From: CAZONU01 sp965370045
GTDB lineage: Bacteria; Planctomycetota; SZUA-567; JAKLDR01
Assembly: GCA_965370045.1 (NCBI GenBank)
Contig: CBDUSI010000176.1
Location: forward strand, 1 to 5,846
Direction: 5' to 3'
Length of the DNA stretch: 5,846 nucleotides
The notes under the pieces were generated by a model that was not told the origin of the DNA, did no database searches, and saw nothing but the letters and a program-made list of their open reading frames with translations. A program made the position numbers and the translations under genes. Below are positions 3,779 to 5,846 of the stretch, piece by piece. The first letter of the stretch is position 1; each line of letters starts with the position of its first letter.

Positions 3779-5696
3779 GGATCTGACTTACGCGGACAGG
3801 GCCTCGAAAGAGATGGTCAAGCGGGCGAGGGACGAGAACATCGAAACCGTCTGGGACCGCTACGAGGCCATGCAGCCCCAGTGCGGCTTCGGGTCGCTGG
3901 GGATATGCTGCAGGATATGCAGCATGGGCCCGTGCCGTGTGGATCCCTTCGGCGATGGGCCGCAGGCGGGCATCTGCGGGGCGAACGCGGACACCATCGC
4001 GGCCAGGAACCTGATAAGGATGATCGCCGGTGGAGCCGCCGCGCACTCCGACCACGGCCGCGACATCGCCCACACGCTGCTCATGGCCGCCACGGACCCG
4101 AACTCCGACTACTCGGTCAAGGACGAGGAGAAGCTGAGGTTCGTCGCCCGGCTCTACGGCATCGAGACCGAGGGCAAGGAGGTTAAGAAGCTCGCCGAGG
4201 AAGTGGCCCGGGCGGCCCTCGAGGACTTCGGACGCTGCGAGGGAGAGGTCAAGATAGCCTCCTATGCTCCCCCGGCAAGGCAGAAGCTCTGGCGCGAACT
4301 CGGCGTGTACCCGCGCTCCATCGACAGGGAGATCGTCGAAACCATGCACCGAACCCACATCGGGGTGGGCACCGACTACAAGAACCTGATCCGGCACGGG
4401 GTGCGGACCTGCCTCGGCGACGGCTGGGGCGGCTCGATGGTCGCCACCGAGCTCTCGGACATCCTTTTCCGCACACCGGAGCCGATCCGCTCCCGGGCCA
4501 ACCTGGGGGTGCTCAAGAAGGACACCGTCAACGTCATCGTGCACGGCCACGAGCCGACGCTCTCGGACATCATCGCCGTGGTCTCCCAGGACGAGAAGCT
4601 GATCGCCAAGGCCAAGAAGAAGGGGGCGGAGGGGATCACCATCGCGGGCATGTGCTGCACCGCCAACGAGATATTGATGCGCCACGGCATTCCCGTGGCC
4701 GGGAGCTTCCTCCAGCAGGAGCTGGCCATCATCACCGGCGCGGTGGACCTGATGGTCATCGACGTGCAGTGCCTGATGCCGGCCCTGAGCGGCGTCTCGG
4801 ACTGCTTCCACACCAAGCTGGTGACCACCTCGCCCAAGGCGAAGATGCCCGGGGTGGAACACATCGAGTTCCACGAGGACCAGGCGGTCAAGATCGCCAC
4901 CCGGATTATCGAAGCGGCCATCGACAACTTCCCCAACCGGGATGGCAAGCGGGTCGAGATCCCCGACGACACCGAGAAAATGGTGGCGGGGTTCACCACC
5001 GAGTCGGTCTTCAAGTTCCTGGGCGGCACCTACCGCGGCACCTATCGGCCGCTCAATGACGGGATCATCTCCGGCCGCCTGCGCGGGGCGGCGGGCGTCG
5101 TGGGCTGCTCCAACCCCAACGTGGAGTTTGAGGAAGGCCACATCGAGATGGTCAAGGAACTGATCAGGAACGACGTGGTGGTGGTCACCACCGGCTGCAA
5201 CGCCATAAGCTGCGCCAAGCACGGACTCCTCAAGCCCGAGGCCGCCTTTAAGTACGCCGGCAAGGGCCTTCAGGAGATCTGCGAAACCGTCGGCCTGCCG
5301 CCGGTGCTCCACGTCGGTTCCTGCGTGGACAACAGCCGGATACTGGCGGTCCTGGCCAACATCGTGGCCGAGGGCGGCCTGGGCGACGACATCTCCCAGC
5401 TGCCGGTGGCCGGCGCGGCTCCCGAGTGGATGAGCGAGAAGGCCGTGTCCATCGGCTTCTACTTCGTGGCCTCGGGCGTCTTCACCTGCATCGGCCACCC
5501 CCTGCCCGTGATGGGCTCGCCGGCGCTGCACAAGTACCTCACCGAGGAGATCGAGGCGGAGGTCGGCGGCAAGTGGTGCTTCGAGCTCGACCCGGTGGAG
5601 GCCGCCCACAAGATGATCCGGCACATCGACGAGAAGCGGGCGGCGCTCAAGCTCAAGCCGATGATGTACCAGCAGGCCTTCGCGCCGCTGGCGTAG
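3771..5696 (+). CDS. cooS: Ni-dependent carbon monoxide dehydrogenase catalytic subunit (CooS/AcsA)
   Basis: Catalyses reversible CO oxidation to CO2 at a Ni-Fe-S C-cluster; 641 residues, full length for monofunctional/bacterial CODH. ATG 3771 has GGAGG at 3760-3764 and lies within the end of cooC (8-base overlap). Metal ligands by motif alignment to the Carboxydothermus enzyme: D-cluster C38 and C46; B-cluster C47, C50, C55, C69; C-cluster H260 (VHGH), C295/C296 (MCCTANE), C334 (DVQC), C446 (VGCSN), C476 (TTGCN), C518 (GSCVDNSR). The catalytic Lys is K557 (SEKAVSIG) and the acid residue D217. All are present, so the enzyme should be active. In the histidine proton channel H92, H95 and H101 are kept, but the third position is D98. 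Sequence style (PVAGAAPEWMSEKAVSIG, FVASG) is closest from memory to AcsA of acetyl-CoA synthase complexes, so acsB and corrinoid protein genes would be expected nearby, but none is in the window. The gene could equally be called acsA. The long minus-strand frame opposite it is a codon-bias shadow. Confidence 0.97.
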   Translation: MAKDLTYADRASKEMVKRARDENIETVWDRYEAMQPQCGFGSLGICCRICSMGPCRVDPFGDGPQAGICGANADTIAARNLIRMIAGGAAAHSDHGRDIAHTLLMAATDPNSDYSVKDEEKLRFVARLYGIETEGKEVKKLAEEVARAALEDFGRCEGEVKIASYAPPARQKLWRELGVYPRSIDREIVETMHRTHIGVGTDYKNLIRHGVRTCLGDGWGGSMVATELSDILFRTPEPIRSRANLGVLKKDTVNVIVHGHEPTLSDIIAVVSQDEKLIAKAKKKGAEGITIAGMCCTANEILMRHGIPVAGSFLQQELAIITGAVDLMVIDVQCLMPALSGVSDCFHTKLVTTSPKAKMPGVEHIEFHEDQAVKIATRIIEAAIDNFPNRDGKRVEIPDDTEKMVAGFTTESVFKFLGGTYRGTYRPLNDGIISGRLRGAAGVVGCSNPNVEFEEGHIEMVKELIRNDVVVVTTGCNAISCAKHGLLKPEAAFKYAGKGLQEICETVGLPPVLHVGSCVDNSRILAVLANIVAEGGLGDDISQLPVAGAAPEWMSEKAVSIGFYFVASGVFTCIGHPLPVMGSPALHKYLTEEIEAEVGGKWCFELDPVEAAHKMIRHIDEKRAALKLKPMMYQQAFAPLA

Positions 5697-5708
5697 GGAA
5701 GGGCTGAG

Positions 5709-5792
5709 ATGTTCAAGATAAACTTCGAAAACTTAACACGATGTTTATTCATAACCGGTATTTCTGGGTGTATTTTGATTTCCACGATATAG
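5709..5792 (+). pseudogene. Short 27-codon ORF after cooS, possibly a truncated next operon gene
   Basis: ATG 5709 follows the cooS stop by 12 bases and has AAGGG (5699-5703) at ideal spacing, as if a normal operon gene began here. The frame reads MFKINFENLTRCLF... and stops at TAG 5790-5792 after 27 residues, with a hydrophobic middle. From about 5715 base composition falls sharply. The start signal may belong to a former downstream gene whose body has been replaced by foreign DNA, or this may be a tiny peptide of no importance. No family is recognisable. Confidence 0.25.
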
Positions 5793-5846
5793 AAAATAAT
5801 TTTATGGTACCAATTTATGGGACTCGTTCTATGCTCAAACTTGAGG
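5712..5846. other. AT-rich segment of unknown origin after cooS
   Basis: The line 5761-5820 contains 17 G/C of 60 (28%), against about 75% in a cooS line. On the minus strand one frame is open from 5845 through the junction into cooS antisense (…KFEHRTSPINWYHK…VMNKHRVKFSK…), unusual for AT-rich noncoding DNA, so the edge of a minus-strand gene is possible. On the + strand ATG 5804 opens MVPIYGTRSMLKLE to the window end without a Shine-Dalgarno. Neither can be called a gene from this window. Confidence 0.4.

Noticed and set aside
3723..5624. 633-codon open frame on the minus strand opposite cooS
   Set aside because: It is the antisense of a confidently identified CODH gene. Its His/Asp/Gly/Val-rich composition is the usual mirror of GC-biased codons, and no family motif is seen.

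Overview
The window comes from the genome of a GC-rich anaerobic prokaryote that carries nickel carbon monoxide dehydrogenase (CODH). Sampled lines inside cooS are about 75% G+C. The CODH resembles the catalytic subunit of the acetyl-CoA (Wood-Ljungdahl) pathway enzyme of Moorella type. The chaperone is an ordinary bacterial DnaK with an acidic C-terminal tail. I would guess a bacterial acetogen or sulfate reducer, or an anaerobic actinobacterial lineage, but four genes cannot settle the taxonomy.

Layout: (1) 1-1526 holds the 3' three quarters of dnaK on the + strand; the first ~145 codons lie before the window. (2) 1527-2682 is a segment of lower and more variable G+C. It carries one unrecognised minus-strand gene of about 205 codons (1782-2399) with noncoding flanks containing hairpins and an imperfect 24-bp direct repeat. 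(3) 2699-3001 is intergenic. It contains a textbook intrinsic terminator (2741-2769), a sigma70-like promoter (2843-2870) and a structured leader of about 125 nt. (4) 3002-3778 is cooC, the nickel-insertion ATPase. (5) 3771-5696 is cooS/acsA, the Ni-CODH catalytic subunit, overlapping the end of cooC by 8 bases. (6) 5697-5846 starts with a good ribosome binding site and ATG, then drops abruptly to about 28% G+C with no recognisable gene.

The most notable observation is a perfect 16-bp direct repeat. The last 14 bases of dnaK including its stop codon, plus two more bases, occur again at 2683-2698, only 45 bases before the intrinsic terminator. The simplest reading is that a ~1.17-kb element inserted at the 3' end of dnaK. 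It would have duplicated 16 bp, left the dnaK reading frame intact, and moved the gene's terminator 1.17 kb away. The element has no visible recombinase or transposase; its only gene is the minus-strand orphan.

How the genes work together: cooC and cooS form a tight, translationally coupled pair. CooC uses ATP to help load nickel into the C-cluster of CooS, which interconverts CO and CO2. They are probably transcribed from the 2843-2870 promoter, and the downstream gene expected in the operon appears to be broken or replaced at the AT-rich junction. The dnaK unit is separate and is isolated from cooCS by the terminator.
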